DNA of 64,000 bases, taken from the NCBI GenBank assembly GCA_034509425.1, contig JAVTVJ010000965.1, forward strand, positions 1 through 64,000, read 5' to 3'. Made by a program: the position numbers and the translations under genes. Positions 38,349-49,842 of the stretch are shown piece after piece (the stretch's first letter is position 1; each line of letters begins with the position of its first letter). The DNA is from Eopsaltria australis (Eukaryota; Chordata; Aves; Passeriformes; Petroicidae). The notes beneath the pieces are model-generated. The model saw only the letters and a list, made by a program, of their open reading frames with translations, was not told the DNA's origin and made no database searches.

Positions 38349-39180
38349 TGTCGCAGTCCCCGGCTGATGGTGTGCCCGGCTGACTGGGGCTGTGACAAAC
38401 AGAGAGAATCTCCACAGCTGTCGGCAGGATTCTCTGTCGGCCACTCACTCACACACAGTCACACTCACACAGCAGGGCGATACAGGCACGCAACAACAAG
38501 GAGGTAGGAAGGGTCTTTGTGTGATTTCCAAGACTAAGTTTATTACATTCACCCAGAGGGATCCAGAATAGAACTTAGCTCAAAAGAGGTCAGGGACAAA
38601 AGCCCAGGAACAAAGGAGAGCCCAACTATTATAAACCAAGGGGGCTGGGAATAACAACATCCAATAGGAATTGGGCTTAGGGGTGGTATGAGGATGACTT
38701 ACAGTTTGGGGAGTCAATGAAGACAAACAGAAGGTGTGACTGTGTAGTACAAACCAATGGGGTACTGAACATAGAAAAATCTTCTGGAAAACTTATTTAT
38801 AAGGGTACAAGGGGTGGGAAGGCTGAAGGGCCAATCAGGATAACAGAACAGGGAAATATTTACATAACTGTCTGGGGCATTGTGGGAGAGCTAATTTTTG
38901 TCACCCTAACCGTGAAGGTTGGCACAGCCCTTAGGGGGCTGTGCCTCCAGTAGGCCCTCGCAGAAATCCGGTCCACAAGCTGGGCTCTCATGGATATGTG
39001 GTTGGCAGGCCTACTGGCCTCCACATAACACTTTTTCCACAAGGTCTCCTGAGGGTTGCTGACTGCCAGCACTTCCACATCAGTCCTGCCTTTTCATGCA
39101 TGATGGCCAAGGCCCTGATTTTCTCTGGAGTCAAGCTTGGCCCGGATGCACTGAGAATGATGAAAAACTAGACTAGGGGT
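38349..39180 (-). mobile_element. Probable solo LTR, minus strand, 5' limit uncertain
   Basis: On the minus strand a terminal GGGACTGCGACA ends at 38349. AATAAA lies near 38541-38546, and a TATA-like TTTATAATAG lies near 38630, the correct order and spacing for an LTR read leftward. No matching target duplication was found for the AACTC that precedes 38349, so the U3 boundary near 39180 is a guess. Confidence 0.5.
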
Positions 39181-39869
39181 GAAAGATTTCCAAGCAAAAT
39201 CATGCAGCATTTTGGGGCTCTTGGGGAACAAGGAGGCCCAGGTACACACTGGGTACCTAAAACTTCATGTTGCATTGCTGTGGGCCTGTCGTGGGTTGTG
39301 ATACATTGGACCAAGAATATAAATGCCTCTTTTAATTTTTAAAAAATGGGAAATGAAAGTTTGTCTTCTATACTTCTGGCTTTAATGTCTTTCTGTGGGA
39401 CATATTAATCCTGTGAACGACTCAAGTCATCTCTGCAGGACTGGAGCACAGATTAAGCTTGAAGCAAGTAAACAGCAAATTAAGTGATCTCATTAACCTT
39501 GCACACCAGCCTTAATGAATGATCCTCTATCCTCTACCTATTCACAGCCCACTGCCTTAAAAATAATTGAATTCTTGCATCTCTCTTGATATCAAGAAAA
39601 AGGAAAAGAATTTCAGTTTAGCCAAAGCCATCCCAGTGATATTTCTTCTAGTACTATGCATCTACAGTGCAGGTTAATTTAGGCAACCTTCATGAAAACC
39701 GGACAATCCATCTCTATTTTTAATCATGGCAATCACAGAATGTATTTATCCCCACTGAGTTACATGCTACATATTTGTAAGAGTATAAAACTCACTTAAT
39801 AGGACAAATCCTTCTTTCAATCAGACCTGCACAAGCTCATTCATTCTGAATAAAATGAGCCTGTACGGG

Positions 39870-41623
39870 TGTCCTGGGGTAACCTTGGTTGAGATTTTCT
39901 GGTGCAGAAAGAAGGAGGTGGAGCAAGAAATGAGGTACCCAAAAAGGAGGTATTGCAGTTTCCGCCTCCAGAACTCATAAAACCAGGAGAGGATCTGAAG
40001 AAGCTCTCTTTTAGACTTCCAGCTCACAGAGAGAAGAGATTGCTCTTCCCTCCACACCGTCTGGTGAGGTCCGCCCAGGCCATGTGACTGGGTTGCTGGC
40101 CAAGATGGCGCGGAGGGGGAGGGGGGGAAGCCCGTGCCGGCCTTTCAGTCCCTCATGGCAGCTGCCGACGAGGAAAGCCAGGTGAACTCCGCTTGGCTCT
40201 GGCGTAGGCGAAAATGCTTTGCTCTGTTGGCCCAGGCCGAGGTGACTCAGCTCGGCCGGCCCAGGCCGGCTCTGCAGTGCGGCCTGGCGCGGGAGAGGAC
40301 TCAGGCCGGGCCCTCTGCGACTCAGACGTGACTTGGATAGAGAGCGGCACATGTGGGCTCCTCCCTCTGCAGCCCAGACGCCGGCCCCACTGGGCTAGGC
40401 CAGGCCGGGCTGGCTCCCTGTGGCGCAGTCCAGCGCGGGAGAAAGCTTGGGCCAGGCCCCCTGCAGCTCAGACGCGGCCCTGCTGGCCCCACTCCATGCA
40501 CAGCCCGGCATGGGAGAGGGCTTGGGCTGGGCCCCCTGTGACTCAGATGCGGCTTAGATGGAGAGTAGCGCAGGCAGGCTCCAATCCCTCAGTTCGGGCA
40601 CCGGGAATGCTACACTTAAACAATGTGGGCAGAGGCCATGTGACCATCGCTTAACTAAGGGACAAATTGACCTTTTCAATATCAAGATGGGTCTTGAAAA
40701 CATCCGTTTTCCCCCCCAAAAAAAGAGAAAAAGATGACACCTACAAAAGGTACAACATAAAGACTCCAAGTTAATGAATGAAGCAAGGCTTATATCCAGA
40801 GAAGGAGGAGATGAGGAGTGCCTAAATTTTAAGGCTGAAAATTCTCTTGTAAAGACATGTTGATAAACTTGGCTATAATATACCCTGTAATATATGAACA
40901 ATGGTCTAAAAGAGTAAAAAAGGGGGGACATAATGTTCTAGCTACAGCCAGTGGACTAAGACTCCTGTGTAAAGATTCCTTGCCCTGGGAATAATAGAAG
41001 AAGACTTATGCTGCCGATAATGAGAAAAGGGGATTTTGTTGCCGCTGTAATAGAACTGTTCATCCTCAAAAGAGTACCTCAATGACCATCATATGTCCAC
41101 TGTAGTAGTCCTGGGAAAGCTACTAAAGTGGGAGGGGTTTTCCAGAACAAGTAGATCTTTTCCTTCTGGGCGGCTGCTTGTGTTGAGGCTGAAAACCATA
41201 ATGACTGTATTTCCGATGGGAATCAACATGGTAAAACAAGAGAAAACTTCTCTCCCTACATGAACTGAGAAAGGAATTATTCCAGAGGTAGTAAACTAAC
41301 TAAAAATCGAAGTGTTGTCTTTTTGTATGGTCAGTGGGAAAGAAATGGAGAGGTGAGGGGGGGGGGGGGGGAAAGAAGGGTGTTCTAAAGGTTTTGTTCT
41401 GATTCTTGATTGTTATTATTCCTTTTTTAGGTGTGTTAAAAATTCTTTTCATATTCCTTAAAGTCTGAACCTGTTTTGCTTACTATTAATCCTTATCTCA
41501 CAACAAAAATCAAGTAAATTTTGGTAAATGTGCTGGCATTGAGCCAGGAACTCTAATAGGTGAACTCAAACCACTACATAATTGGTGTTTCTGCCTGGTT
41601 TCCCAAACCTCAAAACCGCAACA
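39870..41623 (+). mobile_element. Very long solo LTR (1754 bp)
   Basis: It begins TGTCCTGGGGTAACC and ends AAACCGCAACA, with perfect 5-bp duplications ACGGG at 39865-39869 and 41624-41628. It shares its first roughly 150 bp (AACTCATAAAACCAGGAGA) and last roughly 200 bp (CTTACTATTAATCCTTATCTC) with the inverted copy at 61399-63014. The middle (about 40090-40560) is CpG-rich and contains three diverged units around GGGAGA...GCCCCCTGCGACTCAGA-type sequence. A poly(G) tract lies at about 41355-41372. Confidence 0.88.
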
Positions 41624-41628
41624 ACGGG

Positions 41629-43005
41629 GTAATGAAGAACAGAATTTGAAACACTACTTAATAAGTGGTTTCTAACACAGTCATTTCCCGTCTCTGACTA
41701 AACAGTCAACCTTAGATAAACACAGATAACATCAAAGATTTCTTTGCTTTTTAGTTGACATTCCAAAATATATCAGATGAACATGATGGCATTTTTCCAA
41801 CAGCTCTCAGAGATGTAGCTGTCTTGAATGTGTATCGCTGTCAGTGCAACAGACTGGCAGGATCACGTCTGCAATATGAGCAGTTTGACCACCCATGTTC
41901 AAGAATTGTGAGTTAAATTGGGAACAGATGCAAGCAAGGGCTACTAGGATGCTCATGGGGAAGAAGAAACCCTTCTGAAATTAATTAAAAAAAAACCAAA
42001 AAAAACCAAAACCAGAAAGAGTTGATATGGTTCAGCCTCACAAAAGAGAAGGAAGGGGATGGGATTATTCCCTCACATATTTAAAAAGAGCAATTAAAGA
42101 GAGGGAAAACACCTTTTTAAGTCAAAGGACAATATCAACAAAGTAATAAATGGATGCAATCTAATCATGTAGGATGTAAATTGTTATGAGCGAGTTTCTG
42201 CAGGAACCTTCCAATTGTAGTAGTGGGGATTAACCAGTTTAAATTTAGTTCATTTATGAAAGCGTTAGTAGGGCTGCCAGTTACAGAAGCCTGAACAGAA
42301 TATTTCTTTTGGTCCTTTATCCTGCATTTTACTGATTATTTAGTCAAAGGAATAAGGCCACACTGTGTGTATGGCAATTTAAAAGAATAACTTCAGACCA
42401 TAAACAGAAAACAGATGATTTATCAAGCTAATGTTTTAACTCAGCATTAGTCAAATGTGTGTTTATAATGATTTCCTCACTTCTTATGCTTCTTCCCATC
42501 TCCTAAACTAACACTTCAACAATGGAAACTTTTTTTGCACAATTACTTGAAAATCAATCAGGGAAAAATGGGAGGATTTGTCTAAAGACCATGTATTTGT
42601 TACAAGTAAAACTGGTGAGTGGCAATGTTTAGCACTACCTACACTTGCAAAACTTTTGTAGTTACTATCGCTTTATTTTCACAGCATCAGCGTAAATAAC
42701 AGGAATCAATAAAGCACTGCAGTAAGACTTCAGGTCCTCACTTTACGGAAGAAAGTATGTTTAGCAGCATAATCTATTATTAACAAACATAATAAACTGA
42801 CAGAATGTTTTTTACTGTAAACTTAGTTTCAACTCCACAATCAGTGACACAGAAGTACCATCTGGTCATTAAAACTGGACATCAATATGGCTTCAAGAAA
42901 CCCTGCACATGTTATGGTTGCAGGATTCTTGAAGAGTAGTATAATATCTCTGCAAGACTGCAATCCAGACTTCTTCCAGATGTTGCTATCATCAAACTAA
43001 AATTA
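41629..43005. other. NAV3 intron with possible old CR1 remnant
   Basis: The stretch 41900-42180 contains GGTTCAGCCTCACAAAAGAG and other fragments in the order of an old CR1/L3-type LINE 3' region, but it is too diverged to be sure. The rest is plain intron. Confidence 0.4.
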
Positions 43006-43010
43006 TAGCT

Positions 43011-44001
43011 TGTTGGAGTTTGGATTTAGTTTTTTTTTTTTTCCTCAGGAATTTTTCTTCCATGGGTTGCTAAGAGACTAATAACTGAGCTAATAGCTGA
43101 GTACTTAAGAGAACAAAGCACAACGCTAGGGCCTTTCTCCTTGGCAGGGTGGGGAAGAATCCCTCTCATGGAAGCAGGGCCTGACAACACGAGATTTTGG
43201 AGACTGAAAAAGCAAGGGCGGGGGGAGGTCGCTCTCTTGCTCAGGACCCTCGGAGCTGGACAGTTGGAGCTGCTGTCTGCTGAACCCACGGCCCTCTGAG
43301 AAGCCAGCACAGAGCTGCTGGTCTGTCTGCTGTGAGTTTTTGTCTCTGCCCCATCGGGAGACGAGACCTGCCTGCCACCAGCCTGCCTCTCTCCCGCTCC
43401 TCCACGCATCTCCGAGTTTTTTTGCTACATTGTAGCGGGGCTCCCCCTGCACGCCGGGACCTCTTGCCGTCTCCGGGGATCCTGCTGCGGCACCGACACC
43501 AGCCGCCCCCCGAGGGTCTGTGGAACAAAGGCTCTCCTCCATCCCTCCCTGCCTCGGGCAGCCGCCATTGCCGTGTGTTACCTGAGCTCACGCTGGAGCG
43601 CCCCCTGCAGCCACCGGGGAATCATCACACCCAGAGCGCCCCTGCAGCTACTGGGGAATCATCACACCCAGAGCGCCCCCTGCAGCCACCAAGGAATCAT
43701 CACACCCATAGCGCCCCCTGCAGGCTGTGACTGGAACTGCACCAAAGGGAAAAGGTGCCTGAATCCAAGCAGGCTGTCACTGGGTTTCTGGTTCTGTTTG
43801 TTGGTTAACACCATGGCTGTTGTTATTTGTTAGTTTTGTTTTAGATATTAGTAAAGAACTGTTATTCCTATTCCCATATCTTTGCCTGAGAGCCTCTTGA
43901 TTTCAAATTTATAATAATTCAGAGGGAGAGGGGTTACAGTTTCCCATTCCAAGGGAGGTTCCTGCCTTCCTTAACAGACACCTGTTTTTCAAACCAGGAC
44001 A
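43011..44001 (+). mobile_element. Solo LTR, LTR-B family
   Basis: This 991-bp LTR runs from TGTTGGAGTTTGGATTTAG to AAACCAGGACA. Perfect 5-bp duplications TAGCT flank it at 43006-43010 and 44002-44006. It is the longest copy of the family here because it holds three and a part copies of the 38-bp repeat (43596-43722). Confidence 0.92.
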
Positions 44002-44439
44002 TAGCTGAACAATGGAAACTTAAGCAATGCACAACATAGAAGCGCAGCTGAGGATGATGAGTGGTCAGCTAATTCTCTGCAGCAATTTCTATACTTTCAG
44101 CATTTCAGGCAGTAAGCATTTCCTGAGCACCTCAGGCCCTGGGATTTGAGGGCTTCAGATTCTGTATTTCAGCCACAGGAAAGAGACTTACTAAGCTCCT
44201 ACAGTGGTTACTGGAGGAGTCAATAAAATAAAGTTGAAGTGCAGTACATGCATCCAGTTACAACCCGGTGTTCTCCTACTGAAAATCAGTAGGATTTCTT
44301 TTTTTGTTGTTTTCATTAATGTACCTTTTCCCTCCTGTTTTCACTGTAGCCTAGTAAATACTAAAGTTCTGTGCTTCTCTTCTCCATCTGAAATTTAAGT
44401 ACTACTAGGAAGACAGCTAAATTCTAAGGCCAATTTCAA

Positions 44440-44870
44440 TACTAATTTTAGGGATAGAGGGAGAGGGTGATCCCCATTTCCCAAGGGCCACACTTCCCCC
44501 ATGTCCTTTTAAATGGCCCCGACCTTCTCTCCACCCCCTAGCCCTCAGACTATTGGTTATTGGTGCTCTCTCACCCCTTACACTCCTTGGGATAAAACCC
44601 AGGAATTTTGCTTCTGCCTCCCCACTGAGGGTGTGTATTTTTGGTCTGTGCTATGGACCACAATAAACTCCTTGGAACCACAAGTCAGATGGTCCCTCCT
44701 GCCTGTTTATCTCCAGGGACGCTCCAGAGTGTGTGAGTAGCTGCTTGCATGCACCTGCAGGGGTGGGCTGTGTGTTTGCGTAGGTGCCAGCAAGGCACCA
44801 CCTGAGTGACTCCACGAGGGACGCTTTGGAACGAATGTGGCACTGCTCTATCGACCCCATGCACCGTGTC
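44440..44870 (+). mobile_element. ERVK-like LTR fragment related to LTR-D
   Basis: It contains ATTGGTTATTGG near 44551, GGATAAAACCC near 44589 and CAATAAACTCCTTGGAACC near 44661. These match the order CCAAT box, TATA and poly(A) signal in LTR-D, including the shared AATAAACTCCTTGG. The ends and target duplication were not found. A (GGGGA)n tract follows at about 44874-44895. Confidence 0.55.
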
Positions 44871-44904
44871 TGAGGGGAGGGGAGGGGAGGGGAGGAAAGG
44901 ATTT

Positions 44905-45095
44905 CAGTTTGAAAGATCCTACCCCAGTCATCTAAGTCCAGCTGCCTAACCAGTTCAGGGTTGATCAAAAACTAAAGTATGTCATTAAGGGCACTATCCC
45001 AATGCCTCTTGAACACTCACTGGTTTGGGGCCCACTTCTCACAGTAGCCTGTTCCCATGTTTGACCACGCTCTTGTGGTAACGTCACAGTTCAGG
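44905..45095 (-). mobile_element. CR1 LINE fragment
   Basis: GTCATTAAGGGCACTATCCC followed by AATGCCTCTTGAACACT and AGCCTGTTCCCATGTTTGACCA is characteristic of the antisense strand of a CR1 3' region. Confidence 0.75.
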
Positions 45096-46507
45096 CTAAA
45101 GTGGAAAAAAGCATGTTCTTACAAACTGCTTCTGTTGAGGTTTGTTGCATAATGGGTCACTAAGACATCTGACATGGCACCTTGTAAATGCTGGTGGAGA
45201 CACTCATGGGATTAAAAGGTGTCTGAAGAAATACCTACATGCCTCATTCCTTCAGAAGAATTATATCACCAGCGAGCTTTCTTTTGTAGGGTAACACAGA
45301 GGTTCTCACTCTGTAGATTTTTCCCTTCATCAAGAAACAGTCTTTTGTATTACACTACCTTTGCTTCTGCAGTCCCATGGAAATCATATTGTGCTGAATG
45401 CACTTTGCCCATCAAACAAGTTACTATCTATCCTGCTGCACTGTGACTTATAGACCGGTATGACCTGGACGTCAAGAAACTGGTATGACTTTGTACATCA
45501 CTTAAATATCTGAAATATTTAACACTTAGCATCTTGAAATTATGTTTCACAAATTTTTAATGGGATTTTGAATGTCAAAATGTTGAGTTAAACTATTCCT
45601 GGTTAATATTGTACCATTTCTCAACATATGTCTCTTCCTTAGCTGGTCTGGTTATCTATACGCTGGAATACCTAATTTTCTTAATCTCCTGTCTATTAAT
45701 TTTTGCTCTCAATTTCTTCATGTCCTAACAATGCCTTTCCTTCCATGTGAAAGGGGAGAAAAGTGGAAGAATGAAGGCTGGCAATAATTTTGCCTTTGGC
45801 TGTTGTTGCTATATTTGTTAATAGTATTTCAGCACCCATCCTGAATGAGAATTCTGATGAAGAATTATATTGTTTACCCATTTTGGGATTACATTCAGCT
45901 ATCATTAAAAGAATCATTTAATGCAGATCATGTGACATTTGAAAGACACATAAATACAAATCTAGAAATAGAAAAACTCACCAGGTAATTATTAGGATTC
46001 TCTCCTCTTTCCCTCGTGAACAAAAATGTAAACTAAAAATATATGCAACCCTGATACAGCAGTGCAACTTAACAGATAAAGCCCTTTGAAATCAACTAAC
46101 AGTCTTTGTGGATACAACAGTCTGACTGCAGAATCAGGCTGACAATTAGTAAGGGATTCTATTATAAAAGTGGACAACAGCTTCTTCATGGAAAATGGGA
46201 TATACAAGAATTTGTTAAAAACCCTATCCCTGCAAAATAAAAACCTGATGTACCTCAAAGGCACAGAAGTGTAAGATTAATAAGGTAAAATTATTGATGA
46301 CATAGATGAAAATTAAATTAGAGAAAATAATTTCCATATTGCTCAGGAGCCCTCAACTTGGAGCTTTTGTTTATCAGATGCCTGTTTTGAACAGAAAACA
46401 AAACAAACAGAAACCTCAATGTCACTTACAAACTACCTTATAAAAAGAAGTAATTGAGGAAATGCATGTTATGGTTTGGTCCTCATTGTTCACAGATACT
46501 CAAGTTT
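45096..46507. other. NAV3 intron, no gene seen
   Basis: AT-rich intron. Nothing recognised. Confidence 0.6.
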
Positions 46508-46640
46508 CATAGACTCGCAGAATCACAGAATGGCCTCGGTTGTAATCATGAGTAGGGACACCTTTCACTAGAGTGTATTGCTCAAAGCCCATCCAACCTG
46601 GTCTTGAAGATTTCCAGGGTCTCTACAACATATCTGAACA
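46508..46640 (-). mobile_element. CR1 LINE 3'-end fragment
   Basis: AGAATCACAGAATGGCCTCGG, the antisense of the CR1 terminal octamers, is followed by GTAGGGACACCTTTCACTAGA and CTCAAAGCCCATCCAACCTG, in CR1 order. Confidence 0.8.
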
Positions 46641-48765
46641 GCATCTTATTTTTAATTTAAAACAACATGGATTTCTAATGGGGAATCCTACTGTATCTCT
46701 CTTATCAAGCTTTCTGGCAAATAAATTACATCTACTTCAGTCTTATATCAGTTGGACCCTGCAGTCAGCTTCAGAGGGGACACATAGGGGACTGTAAATA
46801 AGATAGTCACAGCTACATTTGAAAATAATCACTTTCTGGCAGAATGGAAGATTTTAAATTATGCCCATTTAGATTATCTCAAATGCAACTCTGACTGTTG
46901 CTGCTAATCTTTGAAGAGAAGTAATAATCTCATATGAATTTCAATGCCATGTGTTTAAGAAGAATAAAAATACAATGTGATATCAGATAGGGCAAAGCAC
47001 CAAGACTGCAAAGCTGAATAGTGCAATATGCCACTTGAGAACCTCCCAGTAAAACAGTATTTTCTCTCCACTGTCCATGATTAAAAATGCAGACTTCTTG
47101 AAAACATGACTATTAATAACTATTATAGGTTTGCATTACTTACTTAAGGAAAATACATGGAAGTATCAAAAAAACTCCTTGGAATACTTCCTTTTCCTCA
47201 GAAATGTATAGTAATATCGTCTTGGTCAACAAAAAAATATTTCAAAATATATTGTATCTCCAGGTATCAGCAACAAATGAGAGAAAGCACTTGTGCTAAC
47301 AGTCAAAATAGATGACACAAGTATATTACAAGATTCTGCAGAACTCTGCATAAAAAGCACTGTACTTTTACTAAATTTTATTGACATTTTTTACAAGGAC
47401 TGCAGTACAAACTCACAGAGCCTAGATATTCCTTGTAGCTGGGAAAAAACCCTGTTAGTCTAAATGGTAATAATTGTTTACTAACTCATATAAAGCTGTT
47501 AAAAAGCACACCTGAAAATTCTGTGTATTAACTGTGGTGACTGCTTTGAAAACAATTATGTTGAAGAACAAAAAATGTAAATATAGTACCCCAGCTCTTG
47601 TTCATTTCCACTTACCCTATAACCACAGAAATAAATATGCTGACTTTGAAAATTTGGATATTTTCTCCTTGGCTATATTTATATTTTTCTATGAAATCAT
47701 AGTGTGGTATTACAAAGCCCTCGAGATTTTTAAGAAATTTAGTTACAGTGTATTTTTGAGTCAGATTCTGCACTCCGTTAGAGAGATACATATTGAAGTA
47801 ATCTCATCAAAGTCAGTCTTTTACTCTGGGTTTATGGCATTTTGAGATCAGACATTGGCTCTGAGAATTTTTATTTTCATGTGAGATTTAACTTCAAATA
47901 CAGTCTCCTTTGCTGCTTGTTTGAAGCAAAGAGACAATTATTAGTAAGAAATATTACTGGAAGATGCATACTTCTATTACCCTTTAAAATTCAAAATACA
48001 TATTGCATCAAGATGGAGCTTAAAACTAAACTAAGACATCTCCATCATGCAATGAAATGGCATCAATATGTAGTAAAATTGCCATCAAGCAGCACTTAGA
48101 TCTGAAGGCAAAGCATAGCTCCTTTTTGTCTCTCCTTATATATGCACCCTAACACATCTGTAGGCCGTCCGATGTACCACACTACAAATCCTCTGTATCA
48201 CTGAGGTTATTCCAGGTAGTTACATGCACATTAAGTGCATCCAGTGATAGACATAACTGAAACTCAAGAGGCTCCACAGCATATTAGAATAAATATAACC
48301 CATACTGAGTCTTTTCTTCCTCCTGTATGATTTTCTGAATTTATCAGTCATCCAGATTGGTTTTGAAGCTATGTTTAGTTGTGTGTAATGATATATATAC
48401 TTCCTTCGAGCCTACTTCATCACCTCTTTAATCTTTAGCCAAGATTATCCAAAGTACTACTCACTAACAAAAACTGGCAGGATATTTTGCTTAATAATGT
48501 ATTTGTCATTTTATCAGATGTTAAATTTACCCACAACTGTAGCTAAAGCCCTCCAACAGCCGACATCTGAAAACATTATTCAAATCAGCCCATCAATCTT
48601 TCTACACTTTTTCTGCCTTCTGAGTTGTACAATAATGAAATCTCCCAGCTTCTCTTCAACTGCTCTATCATATAGCAAAATAAATTGAGAGTAATGTTGA
48701 TACATTTAACTGTTCATTCTTCTTTTCCAGAGCCTTGGCCCTCTGAAGAGTTACTATTGCCTGTA
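46641..48765. other. NAV3 intron, no gene seen
   Basis: AT-rich intron. The short ORFs show no recognisable protein. Confidence 0.6.
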
Positions 48766-48771
48766 AAAATT

Positions 48772-49413
48772 TGCGGTGGTGGTTTCTACCCCTGAAGCCC
48801 TTGTCCCCCCTAGGAGCCTGTGGATGAAGTAGCCCAAGCCACCCCTGGGGTGGAGTTGAACATGGTCTGCCCTGGAACAGGGCTGGGTCTCCTAGGGGTT
48901 GGTCCCTTGTCCCCCATTTGTTTGACCACCTGCCCATCCCCTGTCTATCATCCCCGGTTTCTAGCAAGTTCTACGTTATTCGGTAGTTGATTGATTTGTA
49001 CCCCTGTCTGTATTCCTTTCTCCTCCCCTTATCCTTCCCAGTTGGTCCCCATCCCTTTGTCCCTCCCGGGTTCCTCCCCTGTGCTCGTCAGTGATTGGTT
49101 ATTATGTTGAAAATAAAAGTCTGATGCTCCCTGAGCTCTGGGTCTTTTGACCCTGGACACCTGGAGCGCAGTTAACCCACAGTTACTGTGTCTCTTTATT
49201 CCGCGGCAAAAGATCCCCCTCTCCTGTCTCTCTAGCTTTTAGATACAGCGTCTGCCCTTAAGGGAGATACAGCACAGCGGCAAGGGATACAGGATCCCAG
49301 CAGCTGTGGACCTGAGCCCTAACTCCTTCCCTGGGCCAGGGACACTCACTGAAGCCGCCGTCGGGCTTGTCCATACCCTGGCGGACAGATGTCTAGCCCC
49401 GACCACTGCGGCA
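48772..49413 (+). repeat. Provirus 5' LTR (642 bp)
   Basis: It starts TGCGGTGG and ends CTGCGGCA. ATTGG (inverted CCAAT) lies at 49093-49097. A TATA-like or poly(A)-like AAAATAAAAG follows at about 49110-49119. It differs from the 3' LTR at five positions that I counted, all in the last 270 bp or so. Confidence 0.95.
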
Positions 49414-49415
49414 TC

Positions 49416-49433
49416 TGGCGCCCGAACAGGGAC
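49416..49433 (+). promoter_or_regulatory. Primer binding site, tRNA-Lys3
   Basis: TGGCGCCCGAACAGGGAC, two bases after the 5' LTR, is the exact tRNA-Lys3-type site. Confidence 0.95.
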
Positions 49434-49752
49434 AGCTGGTGGACAGCCAGTGGTCACTGAGAGTGTCCCTGGTCACTCAGTGACTAGGTGCGCCTTGGTG
49501 CAGCCAGCGCCTGAAGAACGTCGCTGGGTTTTACGAGCGGCATTCCGAGGGAAGGCTGACCAGCTCCAGAGGAGCATAGCGGAGAGAACCGCAAAGAGAA
49601 GAAGAGAAGAAGAACTGGAGTCTCCACCAGCTAGAGACTGTTTGGCAGAGGTTTCATTTTGGTGCTTTTCAGGGAGCGGTGGGAAAGTGTCCGGGACGCA
49701 GGGCCGAGAGAGAGAGAAAACCGCACAGGGATCGTCAGGGTCCACCCGAGTA

Positions 49753-49758
49753 GTAAGT
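49753..49758 (+). promoter_or_regulatory. Candidate major splice donor in provirus leader
   Basis: GTAAGT at 49753-49758 is a consensus donor in the leader, about 90 bp before the gag start. It would suit production of a spliced env RNA. Use is inferred only. Confidence 0.5.
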
Positions 49759-49842
49759 GCGGGGCTCCCTTGCACCAACCCTTTTTTGCTTGTGGGTTTT
49801 TAGTTGCTGCAGTTTCTCTGCCACTCAGGACACTTGTGCACA

